Under the pieces are notes generated by a model. The model had not been told where the DNA came from. It saw only the letters and a list, made by a program, of their open reading frames with translations, and ran no database searches. A stretch of 64,000 nt of DNA, taken from contig NZ_KB893206.1 in NCBI RefSeq assembly GCF_000374025.1, positions 150,538-214,537 on the forward strand, given 5' to 3'. The position numbers and the translations under genes were made by a program. Shown here piece by piece: positions 1-7,972 of the stretch; positions within the stretch are counted from its first letter, which is position 1; every line of letters starts with the position of its first letter. This DNA comes from Spirosoma panaciterrae DSM 21099. Lineage in GTDB: Bacteria; Bacteroidota; Bacteroidia; Cytophagales; Spirosomataceae.

Positions 1-1843
1 GCTGATCCTGTAATCGGGACGGCAGCTCATCGGGGTTTGCTGCCTGCGCCGATACTTGAATAACAGGCCGTCGTTCGGTTGGGACAAATTTCAGGGCATT
101 GGCAATCAGGTTCTGAAAAAGTTGCCGCAAACGGGACGAACTGCCCAGCACGGTGGGTAAATCGTCGATCGTTACGGTTGCGTTTTTTTCGGTGATGCTC
201 ATTTCCAGATCGTTGACAACGTCGTCCAGCACATCGGTAAGCGAAACCGGGGCGAATGGATCACGCTGAGTACTTAACTTCGAGTACGTCAGTAAATCTT
301 TGATGAGTAACTGCATGCGTTGTGCTGATCGCTGAATCCGGTAAATCATGTCCGATTCGCCATCCGACAGGTTATCGGCAAACTGCGTTTTGAGCAGATC
401 GCTGAACGACTGAATGCGCCGGAGGGGTTCCTGTAAATCGTGTGAGGCAATGTGAGCAAACTGCTGAAGGCTTTCGTTGGATCGTTTGAGTTCAGCATTT
501 GCCGTTTTGAGTTCGAGAGCTTGTTGTTGGGCGGCCAGTTCGGTCTTTTTTCGCTCGGTTATGTTGTTGTAGGTAACGACCAGGCCATCCTCACCCTGTT
601 TGACAGCCGACACTTCAAACCAGCCTTCCAGCCCAAACTCATCCCGATAGTATTGGGTACTCTGCCCCGCCTGCCCCGTTTCAACGACTCCGACATACAG
701 GTCAAAAAAGCCATTTTCCTTGTTCCCCGGAAAGACGGTCAGCAGTGTACGGCCTATGATCTGTTCGGGTTCCATAAAATTACTGCGTATAACGGCCTGG
801 TTGGCCGTATCCATCATAAAATCGACGATCTTGCCCGTGCTGTCCCGGATGGCCGTCATGGCGATAATACTGTTCAGAGAGGCATCCAGTATGGTTCGTA
901 GGTGGTGGGTCTGCCGTTCCAGATTCTGGGTTTGTTCAACAACCAGTTGATGTAGCATCGCTTCATTGCGCTTGCTGTCGCTAATGTCGATTACGGTACC
1001 AATAAATTCCTGAGCGACCCCTTCCTGGTTGAACAATGCCTGTCCATTAGCCCTAATCCAGCGAAGCTGCCCATCTTCGATACCCACCGTTCGGTATTCG
1101 ATAGCATAACGTCCCGTACTGCCTGGCCGTAGGGCTTCCTGTACAGCCAGGTCGGTGCGCTCCCGATCATCGGGGTGTAGCCCCTGCAGGAAAACTCCGT
1201 AATCGACATGCGCTGATGGCGAAAGTCCAAACAGTTCTTTGCAACGATCCGACCAGATCAGGGTTTGAGTAAGGGGATTAAAATCCCAGGTTCCTAGCTG
1301 GACGGAATCAATGGCGAGTCGAAGCCGATCTTCGGCCAATTGCGAACGCAACTCCGCTGTCTTACGCTCAGTCAGGTCGATTAGTATACCTGAAAAAGTA
1401 AGAGGCTGGTGTTGCGTATCGTACGTTGCCTGCCCACGGACAAGTACCCATTTACTGGCCTGGTTTGGGGTTAAGATGCGGTATTCTGCCTCGTACGTCC
1501 GGCCCAGCCGGATCGACTCTTCGATCAGTTGTAAAACCCGGTCGCGGTCGTCGGGATGAATGTTGTTGGTAAAGGTGCTTAGGGGGAGCCCATCTCTTGA
1601 GGTCTGCGTATCAGCTACATCGAACATGCGCAGCAGGTTAGGGTCGCCATATAGTTTATCATTGCCAATGTCCCAAAACCAGGTGGCAATAAGGCCAATG
1701 CTCAACGCCGTCTGGAACTGGTCGTACGATCGTCGCAATAAAGATTCTTCATCAGACAATAGCGGTGAAAATTGAGCAGCGGTCGGCTGATTCATACGTT
1801 GAATAAACTGATAATAGGGTGTGTCCAGAACGCTATGGTTCAT
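1..1843 (-). CDS. Multi-PAS sensor histidine kinase (partial, 3' end beyond the left edge)
   Basis: I read this frame directly: it opens with ATG at 1843 and has no stop down to base 1, giving about 614 residues. It holds three PAS-like segments (roughly residues 35-150, 155-285 and 295-425; the first two contain HPDDR), a short coiled linker, then a HisKA domain with the H-box FAHIASHDLQEPLRRI, in which the predicted phospho-acceptor is His468. An N-box (FQNLIANALKF) follows near residue 577. The rest of the ATPase domain lies outside the window. No signal peptide or membrane helix is visible, so it is probably a soluble sensor. Kinases of this type commonly signal to a separate response regulator; none is visible beside it here. 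The ligand is unknown. Confidence 0.9.
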   Translation of the reverse strand, partial: MNHSVLDTPYYQFIQRMNQPTAAQFSPLLSDEESLLRRSYDQFQTALSIGLIATWFWDIGNDKLYGDPNLLRMFDVADTQTSRDGLPLSTFTNNIHPDDRDRVLQLIEESIRLGRTYEAEYRILTPNQASKWVLVRGQATYDTQHQPLTFSGILIDLTERKTAELRSQLAEDRLRLAIDSVQLGTWDFNPLTQTLIWSDRCKELFGLSPSAHVDYGVFLQGLHPDDRERTDLAVQEALRPGSTGRYAIEYRTVGIEDGQLRWIRANGQALFNQEGVAQEFIGTVIDISDSKRNEAMLHQLVVEQTQNLERQTHHLRTILDASLNSIIAMTAIRDSTGKIVDFMMDTANQAVIRSNFMEPEQIIGRTLLTVFPGNKENGFFDLYVGVVETGQAGQSTQYYRDEFGLEGWFEVSAVKQGEDGLVVTYNNITERKKTELAAQQQALELKTANAELKRSNESLQQFAHIASHDLQEPLRRIQSFSDLLKTQFADNLSDGESDMIYRIQRSAQRMQLLIKDLLTYSKLSTQRDPFAPVSLTDVLDDVVNDLEMSITEKNATVTIDDLPTVLGSSSRLRQLFQNLIANALKFVPTERRPVIQVSAQAANPDELPSRLQDQ

Positions 1844-1952
1844 AAACCAACTTTCTCACAGACTGTTCAGAGCGGTTTCTCCTGAATAGACTTGACCTGG
1901 TTCGTTTGGTCAATCTGATTCAAAAAAAACTGAGTGCATGGAGCTGCGAAAG

Positions 1953-2507
1953 CTATTGAGAGTCAGACGAAGGCGGTGTTTTTCGGCTGCTTCTTTTTTT
2001 ACGTTCTGCCGCAGAAACGGTTGCATCACGGTCTCTAAGCCGATTTGATTTTAACAGATGAAAGTTTTCTACTTTTTCCTGGTGAATTTCTTCAGCTTCT
2101 TCGATTGAGTGCGATATAGAGAGGCTGGTTTCGGTTTTAGCCCGTTCGGCTAATTCGCCAAAAAAACGGTGCAGCGCCCGAATTTCGTCTTCCGACAGGT
2201 CTTCTACATTCAGCAGGCGGTTGCTGGCTTTTCGATTTACGGCAATCAGTTCGTTCAGTTTGACCTGCATAGCCAGTGAATCTTTATTCTGGGATTTCTG
2301 AATCAGAAAAACCATCAGAAACGTAATGACCGTGGTGCCGGTGTTGATGACCAGTTGCCAGGTGTCGGAATACCCGAAAATAGGCCCGGTAATAATCCAG
2401 ATAAGAATGGTGAGGAAGGCTAACAGAAATGCCGTAGATGAACCCGTGACTTGTGTGGCTTTTGAGGCAAACCGTTCGAACGGCCCTGCATTTGGATTGG
2501 TAAACAT
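1953..2507 (-). CDS. Low-affinity iron permease family membrane protein
   Basis: A 184-residue protein with two clear membrane helices (about residues 24-42 and 48-68) and a long charged cytoplasmic tail. The N-terminal FERFASKATQVTGSSTAFLLA and the segment after the second helix (QKSQNKDSLAMQVKLNELI) are characteristic of the low-affinity iron permease family (PF04120). Bacterial members of this family are short and rarely tested, so iron transport is an inference from the family name. The tail ends in a basic Arg/Lys/Ser-rich stretch. It lies between the thioredoxin gene and the PAS kinase on the same strand, but gaps of about 215 and 110 bases suggest separate transcription. Confidence 0.8.
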   Translation of the reverse strand: MFTNPNAGPFERFASKATQVTGSSTAFLLAFLTILIWIITGPIFGYSDTWQLVINTGTTVITFLMVFLIQKSQNKDSLAMQVKLNELIAVNRKASNRLLNVEDLSEDEIRALHRFFGELAERAKTETSLSISHSIEEAEEIHQEKVENFHLLKSNRLRDRDATVSAAERKKRSSRKTPPSSDSQ

Positions 2508-2650
2508 AGGAGTTGGGAATTAAAACAGGGAAGTTCCGGCTAATTCATGGATTCACGGTGTTATGGGAGATTAAAATTACAGCTCAACAGGTTAAGACTT
2601 TTTAAACGATACGACAATTGAGGACCGTGTAAAGTAAGTTCGATGTCATT

Positions 2651-2682
2651 TATTCCCCACGTTCTGTACAGAACGTGGAATA
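2651..2682. repeat. Near-perfect palindrome downstream of the thioredoxin-family gene
   Basis: The core CCACGTTCTGTACAGAACGTGG style dyad is a perfect 22-base palindrome centred on GTAC, extended by TATTCC/GGAATA with a two-base asymmetry. It lies 40 bases past the stop of the thioredoxin gene and about 145 bases before the permease start. It lacks a clear U-tract, so it could be a processing or termination hairpin or a protein-binding dyad. Confidence 0.6.
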
Positions 2683-2722
2683 GGCTGGATTGCCTAGTCG
2701 GCCGATTAAAAAAAACTGCCCG

Positions 2723-4129
2723 TTACGGAGTCATCTTTCGGTACTCGCTCTCGTATTCGTCGGTAGACCAGCCTGCTTTTTGGGCCTCGTCGATGGCTTG
2801 TTTCTGATTGGTCAGGGCTTCCTGCTTCCGGTTGAGTTTATAAAGCAGTTGGGCGTAGGTGTGCAGCGATTCGGGCGAGCGGTAAAGAACCAGCGATCGT
2901 TCGATCCAGCCGATGGCTGCCTGCCAGTTGCTCGTCGATGTCCCTTGCTGGCGGTAGGTATCGGCCAGTTCGTACAGCGAAAGTGCCACTTTCCTCGACA
3001 TGATCCGGTCATGCATTGGCTTGTCGGCCAGGATGCTGGATAATCGGTTCTTTATCGAATCGGGCATAAAAGGCAGCATATTCTTTAGGCGAACCGAAGC
3101 AAGAGAATCGGATTTGTGTAGTTCCGTAACCGACTGATTCATCAGGGGCTGAGCCACAGATTCTGCCATTGCCTGGTAGCGATTAAAGTTTTTGGTCTGC
3201 TTATAAAACATTAATCGGTAGGTAGTAGCTGCTTCCTCCTTCATCGGCTCCGTTCGCAGCATGAACGGATTGGTCGAAGTGGTATTTCGTTCGCTATTGA
3301 CAATTACTTTTTCAAGTAGTGTCTCGTCGTTGGTCGAAACGGCCTGCTTAAAGTCACTATCCAGCGTGCGATAGAACGCTTTGAATAGGGTTGTGGCCAG
3401 GTTTCGTTTGACCGGATCGGATGAAAGTGCCGGTGGTCGGTGACGGATCAAAAAATCGAACGCCTGCGAATCCGATGTCTGGAGGTTATTGGCCACAAAA
3501 GCCAGAGTTTCCGTAGCTGTTCGACTGGAGTCGGGCAGGGTAGTCAGGTACACATCGAGCACGTCGCTGGTAGGCCGGGCGAGAGACTGACGTAACGCCA
3601 GGTACTTTTTTAGAAATTCGGGGTCGCGTCGGCCATTTACAAACTCCTTATCGCCTTTGGCCAGGGTTGCTTTCAACTGCGGAATACGCAGAACATGGTT
3701 TACCTGATCGAGCATGCCAATGATGCCGCCATAGCCTACAGCCCGGTGGATCAAAGCGCCATCGGGTGCGATGTAGAGCGCGGTCGGATAACTGCCCACG
3801 GCATAGCGTTTGGCAATATCGATCCCCTCGCCTTTTTCGGCATCTGCCTGGTAGTTAATGAAGTGAACATTGAAAGCCGCCCCTATTTTCGGGTTCGGAA
3901 ACGCTTCTTTGGCCATGCGCTTGCAAGGGGGGCACCAGGTTGTGTATACATCGACAAATACGGGCTTGTTTTGTCGCTTCGCTTCGGCCAGTACCTGCTG
4001 CCAGGAACCTTTGAAGAACCGAATGCCGCCTACTGGCTCGTCGGGAATAAGGGGTCGGCTGTAGGTAGGTAGGGTAAGCGTAAAGGCCAGAAACGAATAA
4101 AGGACTAGTCGGTAAAAGGCTGATCGCAT
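2723..4129 (-). CDS. Secreted thioredoxin-fold protein with TPR-like C-terminus
   Basis: A 468-residue protein with a signal peptide (residues 1-24). It then has a thioredoxin-like domain carrying the redox motif WCPPCK (Cys66, Cys69) and the cis-proline segment SYPTALY (Pro115), as in DsbD C-terminal and TlpA-like domains. The remaining 300 residues are alpha-helical; near the C-terminus (about 385-450) they resemble tetratricopeptide repeats. It probably acts as a periplasmic thiol-disulfide reductant or chaperone-like factor, but no partner is identifiable. It starts only 13 bases after the stop of the AraC-type gene, so the two are very likely cotranscribed, which suggests the regulator controls a cell-envelope redox function. 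Confidence 0.85.
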   Translation of the reverse strand: MRSAFYRLVLYSFLAFTLTLPTYSRPLIPDEPVGGIRFFKGSWQQVLAEAKRQNKPVFVDVYTTWCPPCKRMAKEAFPNPKIGAAFNVHFINYQADAEKGEGIDIAKRYAVGSYPTALYIAPDGALIHRAVGYGGIIGMLDQVNHVLRIPQLKATLAKGDKEFVNGRRDPEFLKKYLALRQSLARPTSDVLDVYLTTLPDSSRTATETLAFVANNLQTSDSQAFDFLIRHRPPALSSDPVKRNLATTLFKAFYRTLDSDFKQAVSTNDETLLEKVIVNSERNTTSTNPFMLRTEPMKEEAATTYRLMFYKQTKNFNRYQAMAESVAQPLMNQSVTELHKSDSLASVRLKNMLPFMPDSIKNRLSSILADKPMHDRIMSRKVALSLYELADTYRQQGTSTSNWQAAIGWIERSLVLYRSPESLHTYAQLLYKLNRKQEALTNQKQAIDEAQKAGWSTDEYESEYRKMTP

Positions 4130-4142
4130 AAAAGGGTGTGAT

Positions 4143-5120
4143 TTATCGCTTGCCGCTGAGTTGACCCGGTAAATAACCGAATTTTCGTTTGAAAGCCGAC
4201 GAAAAATGATGCGTTTCGCTGTAACCGAGTCGGCTGGCTACTTCGCCAACCGTGCAGCTGGTATCCCGAAGTAGTTGCCGGGCATACGTCATCCGAAGGT
4301 CGTTCAGATACCCAAAGACCGTGGTGCCCAACACCTCCCGAAAACCTTTTTTGAGTTTATAATCGTTCAGGCCTACCGAACGGCAGAGTTGCAGGAGCGT
4401 GTAGGAACCTAGCGGGTCGGTTTCGAGCAAGGTTTTTACAGCCATGATCTTCTCTATGTCGCGGGGAGGTAATGAGGAGACTTTGTGTTGCTGGATAGTA
4501 TCGAGCTGGTCAATCTGCTGGCGAAATACGTCGAGCACAGTTAGCTCAAGGTACAGTCGTTTGAGCGGCTTTTGGGGGTGGTGAGCTATCAACCCGGCCA
4601 ACTGAATCTGTAAGGCGGGTGGTATACTCCTATTCCGTTCCGACAGAAGGATGGCCTTTCGTTGACGGATGTGGTTAAACAGTTTATGGCAAGTAGGCGA
4701 ATTTTCATCGACCAAGCGGCTTACAAAAGTTTCCGTTAGTTGGATGCCTACATACCGATGGCGGCCAACCGCCACACGACTGCGCAGATCGGTATAAGGT
4801 CGGTAGCTCAGATTGTGCTGGGCGGAGGCAAACCGCACGGGCGTAGCTGACTCATATTCGGTTTGCCCCTGCAACTGAAAGATCATTTCGACCGATCCAA
4901 AATCTTCAGTCGTCGAAATGGTATCGCTTTGCCGCGTCTGGAAATCGCCATAGTGGATGCGAACACCCTGGAAACAAATCTCGTTTAACTCACCCTCCGA
5001 AACCTCGTCGGCCAGTTTGATACGGTTTTCGGAATAGCCTGCATGAGGGTGAAATTCAGGTGGATAATTGCGCCTGAACTCGTCGAAATAACAGCCGTAG
5101 TTTTTCGAAATGATTTCCAT
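4143..5120 (-). CDS. AraC family transcriptional regulator
   Basis: A 325-residue cytoplasmic regulator. The last 95 residues form the double helix-turn-helix of the AraC/XylS family: LLQLCRSVGLNDYKLKKGFR, then VGEVASRLGYSETHHFSSAFKRKFGYLPGQL. The N-terminal 220 residues have no recognised sensor domain and resemble the PchR-like group of Bacteroidota. It is the first gene of a two-gene unit with the downstream thioredoxin-family protein. A promoter-like pair of boxes ends four bases before the ATG, so the transcript may have almost no leader. The inducer cannot be deduced. Confidence 0.88.
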   Translation of the reverse strand: MEIISKNYGCYFDEFRRNYPPEFHPHAGYSENRIKLADEVSEGELNEICFQGVRIHYGDFQTRQSDTISTTEDFGSVEMIFQLQGQTEYESATPVRFASAQHNLSYRPYTDLRSRVAVGRHRYVGIQLTETFVSRLVDENSPTCHKLFNHIRQRKAILLSERNRSIPPALQIQLAGLIAHHPQKPLKRLYLELTVLDVFRQQIDQLDTIQQHKVSSLPPRDIEKIMAVKTLLETDPLGSYTLLQLCRSVGLNDYKLKKGFREVLGTTVFGYLNDLRMTYARQLLRDTSCTVGEVASRLGYSETHHFSSAFKRKFGYLPGQLSGKR

Positions 5121-5124
5121 ATAA

Positions 5125-5156
5125 CGAAGCTACACCGAAACGCTGGCCTGGCCAAA
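5125..5156 (-). promoter_or_regulatory. Bacteroidota-type promoter of the AraC gene
   Basis: On the minus strand TTTG is followed after 20 bases by TAGCTTCG, one mismatch from the TAnnTTTG consensus for the primary sigma factor of Bacteroidota. The -7 box ends four bases before the ATG, which predicts a leaderless or near-leaderless mRNA. Confidence 0.5.
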
Positions 5157-5205
5157 TTGAACTATTATCCGTACCTGAGATGAGTTTAATCGCAGTTCTT
5201 TAGAA

Positions 5206-5244
5206 AATAAAAAGACCGGTCTTATGCACAGGCCGGTCTTTTTG
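5206..5244 (-). terminator. Rho-independent terminator
   Basis: The arms AAAAAGACCGGTC and GGCCGGTCTTTTT form a GC-rich stem with flanking A and T tracts. It lies 20 bases past the stop of the small minus-strand gene at 5265-5612 and before the AraC promoter region. Confidence 0.8.
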
Positions 5245-5264
5245 CTTTAGAGCGATCGATTGGA

Positions 5265-5612
5265 TTATTCCATCCACATTACTTTTTCATAAGCGATTTC
5301 ATAGTCCATTTCCTGGAGTGGGATCAGTCCGGCAAAATGGCCTGTTTCGTCCGTTTTTACGGCATTCCAGCCGCCTGTTGCATCCCGTAGCAGTAGCCGA
5401 TAGCCATACAGCGGATGTAAGGTATTGCTGTCGGTTCGATGGTCCCACCCGGTTTGTAATTCAATGGCGAAACCAATCCGTTCCATCACCTCATCCATTT
5501 GAGTGGTCAGGCTGTCGGTGCCGTCCAGCTCTTCAATCCAGAGCACCAATCCATCGGTACCCCAGTCGAAGTGAAGGGGAGTCGAAGTGAGGTTGATTAT
5601 TGAAGCATTCAT
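5265..5612 (-). CDS. Hypothetical protein, 115 aa
   Basis: A small acidic soluble protein of unknown function. I place the start at 5612 (MNASIINLTSTPLHF). The upstream in-frame extension to 5687 reads through low-complexity intergenic sequence of the kind seen in the inverted repeats and looks non-coding. No signal peptide, membrane helix or known motif is visible. It is rich in Trp, Asp and Glu and ends in EIAYEKVMWME. It is the last gene before a strong terminator and follows the nuclease gene by 86 bases, so it may belong to the same phage-like unit. Confidence 0.6.
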   Translation of the reverse strand: MNASIINLTSTPLHFDWGTDGLVLWIEELDGTDSLTTQMDEVMERIGFAIELQTGWDHRTDSNTLHPLYGYRLLLRDATGGWNAVKTDETGHFAGLIPLQEMDYEIAYEKVMWME

Positions 5613-5698
5613 AACGTTTTGTAGGTTTGGCAGAGGGCTAGGGGCTAAGAGCCGAGAATAAGGTTTACCCTCCGCCCCTGGCCCCATACTCTATGCGG

Positions 5699-6469
5699 TT
5701 AAGCACTCATGCTCCAGGCAGGTGTCACGAGCGGTAAGGCCTGCTGTTCGTCATGCCATTTACGTAGCCAGAAGCGGTATTTTTTGCGACCATAGTCCAG
5801 AAAACCGGGTATGGAACTTGCATCAACGGCAAATAGCCGATGAGGGCGTTGTTTCATAATGCCAACGAACACAAACCGAAACTGGCGCGTATTGTCCCAT
5901 TCCCGGCTATCGGCATGGCGAAGGCTATCGATGTAAAAAGCGGCCTGCCGATCGTAGTCGTAGGTATAGCAGGATTCCAGAAACTGAGCCTGCGAACGGG
6001 CAGAGGTGGTTTTAAGGTCAATGATCAGCGCATTTCTTCGTTTAGGACTGGTATACACCATATCGAGCCGGGCTTTGCAGGCTACTCCCGTTGCGGGGTC
6101 GGTCGATAAAATGATGCGCTCCCGTTCCGAAAGCCGTAGATAGCGTCGGCAAAACGTATCTTGCCGGATGGTCTTCATAAGTGTCTGTAGCTGTTTGCTC
6201 TGTGCCGGAGCCAGTTCGTCGGTAGGTAGTGGGCTGGCTGGATCGATTAAATCGGGTAGCAGTTGGGCCATCACCGTACCGACGGATTCGGGTTCGAGTA
6301 AGTGCTGATGAAAAGCCCGGCCAAACACTTTTGTTTTCTCGGAAATAAACCGGGCCGATGGGGTAGACCAATAACCCAGGTGTTCTTCTTTCAGGCGCGT
6401 CAGGTCGGAGTTTGACACCCGTAAGATCGAGCGATAATGATCACCAGCGCCAACAGATTGACTAAGCAT
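5699..6469 (-). CDS. RecE/Cas4-like PD-(D/E)XK nuclease of phage type
   Basis: A 256-residue protein beginning MLSQSVGAGDHYRSILRVSN. The longer reading frame to 6559 runs into a hairpin and is unlikely to be translated. The N-terminus (YRSILRVSNSDL, FGRAFHQHLLEP) matches the entry segment of phage exodeoxyribonuclease VIII-like proteins (DUF3799). The catalytic core is visible as CKARLDMVY, then LIIDLKTT, then YDYDRQAAFY, corresponding to the metal-binding Asp, the D-x-K motif and the Q-AxY motif of RecB/Cas4-type nucleases. In phages such enzymes resect double-stranded ends for single-strand annealing. It follows an unknown gene on the same strand with a large hairpin in the gap. Confidence 0.8.
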   Translation of the reverse strand: MLSQSVGAGDHYRSILRVSNSDLTRLKEEHLGYWSTPSARFISEKTKVFGRAFHQHLLEPESVGTVMAQLLPDLIDPASPLPTDELAPAQSKQLQTLMKTIRQDTFCRRYLRLSERERIILSTDPATGVACKARLDMVYTSPKRRNALIIDLKTTSARSQAQFLESCYTYDYDRQAAFYIDSLRHADSREWDNTRQFRFVFVGIMKQRPHRLFAVDASSIPGFLDYGRKKYRFWLRKWHDEQQALPLVTPAWSMSA

Positions 6470-6509
6470 ACTTGATGGATCTAAGTTGAGTATGTGGACC
6501 AGCAAAAGT

Positions 6510-6567
6510 GTGGTGTAATGGATTGAGCAACAGCCAATAGGCTGAGATGCTCTTTCCACTACACCAC
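6510..6567. repeat. Imperfect 58-base hairpin inside the nuclease operon
   Basis: Arms GTGGTGTAATGGA and TCCACTACACCAC are complementary with one wobble, and inner arms GAGC/GCTC and CAGCC/GGCTG continue the stem to a four-base loop. A-rich and T-rich stretches flank it. It lies between the stop of the 6581-7219 gene and the nuclease start, where it could act as an attenuator or RNA-processing site. Confidence 0.65.
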
Positions 6568-6580
6568 CTTTTAATGAAAC

Positions 6581-7219
6581 CTAACCAATTGGCAGCAATT
6601 CGTGCTCGTCGGTTGGGTTTAGGAATGGGTTGTAATAGTTCATCGCCGTTTTGATATTGGCAATGTCGGTCAGCGTTTCCTGGCGGAAAACTTTGACATC
6701 CTGAGCAAACTGCTTGAGTTCAGCCGTTTTTTCGGGATCCCCATTCTTGTATGAGAACGTGGCAATGTAATACACACCCTTTGGCTGCGACTTAGTGTAT
6801 TCTTTCTTCTCGGCAACGGCCGTAACAACCACATCGGCCAGCGTAAGGTCGTCGTAATAAAGCGGTTCGATCAGGCGGAAAATGTTGTCGACAGAATACC
6901 CATGAAAAAGGACCGCCGAAACGCAGTTGTTTTCGTCGATAAAAAAGAGTTCGGCCCAGTTCTTGGTCCCCATGTTCAGAATGTTGTCGGTGAAGATCCG
7001 CCAGGCAATTGGTTGAAAGGTAAGGGTACGGCCCAACTTCTCGGTCCCGTTGATATTGAACACACCTTCTTTGGCATCAAACCGGTACTGACGGGGGTGT
7101 CCTTCCAAATATTTGTACTTATTTACCACTTCACCAGTCAATTCGTGAATTTTTTGATACGGTTTAAGGGGGGTACCGCTTTGAATTGTCGAAAGTTGGT
7201 TTTTGTTTTGTGTGTTCAT
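6581..7219 (-). CDS. Unknown protein paired with the RecE-like nuclease, 212 aa
   Basis: No family was recognised. The start at 7219 (MNTQNKNQLSTIQSGTPL) is preferred over the in-frame 7288, whose first 23 residues look non-coding. The protein is soluble, mixed alpha/beta, with no signal peptide or membrane helix. Notable segments are AWRIFTDNILNMGTKNW and RLIEPLYYDDLTLADVVV. Its place directly upstream of an exonuclease VIII-like gene and divergent to an XRE repressor is typical of early recombination genes of temperate phages, where a single-strand annealing or DNA-binding protein is often encoded. That role is only an inference from position. Confidence 0.6.
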   Translation of the reverse strand: MNTQNKNQLSTIQSGTPLKPYQKIHELTGEVVNKYKYLEGHPRQYRFDAKEGVFNINGTEKLGRTLTFQPIAWRIFTDNILNMGTKNWAELFFIDENNCVSAVLFHGYSVDNIFRLIEPLYYDDLTLADVVVTAVAEKKEYTKSQPKGVYYIATFSYKNGDPEKTAELKQFAQDVKVFRQETLTDIANIKTAMNYYNPFLNPTDEHELLPIG

Positions 7220-7375
7220 TAGTATTTGTTGTTTACTGTTCAAGCAGGGGACCCGTGTTGCGGTCCCTTTTGCCTTTTCTAGGGGCACTGTTTACGATTT
7301 AAATATACATAGTTTTGTGTAATTAACAAAGGTATTTTTTGGCCTTTTTGCGATTATTTTACAGGGTTATATGTA

Positions 7376-7454
7376 GTATTAGGAGCGAGGAGTGAGTAAT
7401 GGGAGAAAAAGCTCGCGTCCGTAACTCCTAGTACGCACTCCTCGCTCCTAATAC
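7376..7454. repeat. Perfect 19-bp inverted repeat between divergent genes
   Basis: GTATTAGGAGCGAGGAGTG at 7376-7394 is exactly inverted at 7436-7454, with a 41-base loop. It lies between the starts of the minus-strand 7219 gene and the plus-strand XRE gene (ATG 7480), so it is not a terminator for either. The words in the arms (AGGAGCGAGGAGTG) recur in the inverted repeat at 48086-48171. Confidence 0.75.
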
Positions 7455-7479
7455 TATTTTTATAAATCATTTATTTTTT

Positions 7480-7842
7480 ATGACCATTCACCTACGCTTG
7501 CAGCAACTTATTGATTCACTAGATATTAGCGTACTCGAATTTTCCCGTAAACTGGGTGAGCATCGGGGCGAAAAAGTATACCATATCTTGCATGGTCGAT
7601 TAAAGCCCCGTTTTGATACACTCGAAAAAATTCTGATTGCCTTTCCGCAGGTAAATGGCGATTGGCTGCTGCGGGGCGAAGGGCTGATGTTTAAGACGCT
7701 GAGTTCGCCGTCGGCAGCCATCACGACCGAAGAGCGCCTTCGTAACGTTGAGTTCCTGCTTTTTCAGCTCAACGAACGCGTAGCTCTGCTTCAGCAAACA
7801 AATGATGAGTTACTGGCCGAGCTAAGAGGGCAAAGGGCTTAG
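7480..7842 (+). CDS. XRE-type helix-turn-helix regulator, phage-repressor-like
   Basis: A 120-residue DNA-binding protein. Residues 4-55 form a lambda-repressor-type helix-turn-helix (LQQLIDSLDISVLEFSRKLG, then KVYHILHGRLKPRFDTLEKI). It ends in the segment NGDWLLRGEGLMF that is common in small Bacteroidota phage repressors. The C-terminal 35 residues form a likely coiled coil for dimerisation. There is no peptidase S24 domain. It is divergent from the nuclease unit and probably represses it. The last residues (LRGQRA) and the stop codon are encoded by the first copies of a tandem intergenic repeat, suggesting that the native end of the gene was replaced or extended. Confidence 0.8.
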   Translation: MTIHLRLQQLIDSLDISVLEFSRKLGEHRGEKVYHILHGRLKPRFDTLEKILIAFPQVNGDWLLRGEGLMFKTLSSPSAAITTEERLRNVEFLLFQLNERVALLQQTNDELLAELRGQRA

Positions 7843-7923
7843 GGCAAAGGGCTTAGGGCAAAGGGCAAAGGGCATAGGGATAATAATTCCCCCCCCCTTT
7901 GCCCTTCCCCCTAAGCCCTTTGC
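7827..7923. repeat. Tandem direct repeat with inverted copy
   Basis: The word AGGGCAAAGGGCTT is repeated in tandem from 7827, followed by GGGCAAAGGGCAAAGGGC. An inverted version (CCTTTGCCCTTCC...CTAAGCCCTTTGC) occupies about 7893-7922. Together they can fold into a long purine/pyrimidine stem. The left arm overlaps the end of the XRE gene. Confidence 0.7.
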
Positions 7924-7972
7924 TAAACATCCTCCTCCAATCCCGTGTTATAGCTAAAAAACACTTAACGCT

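Noticed and set aside
3695..4072. Plus-strand frame of 125 codons over the thioredoxin domain
   Set aside because: It is a shadow of the minus-strand gene, which has a signal peptide and a CxxC redox motif.
6510..6567. tRNA-like sequence
   Set aside because: The GGTGGTGTAGTGG start and GAGC segment recall a D-arm, but there is no T-arm GTTCGA, anticodon stem or acceptor pairing. It is a simple hairpin.
5265..7842. Complete prophage
   Set aside because: Only a nuclease, an unknown gene and a repressor-like gene are present; no integrase, portal, capsid, tail or lysis gene was seen on either side.
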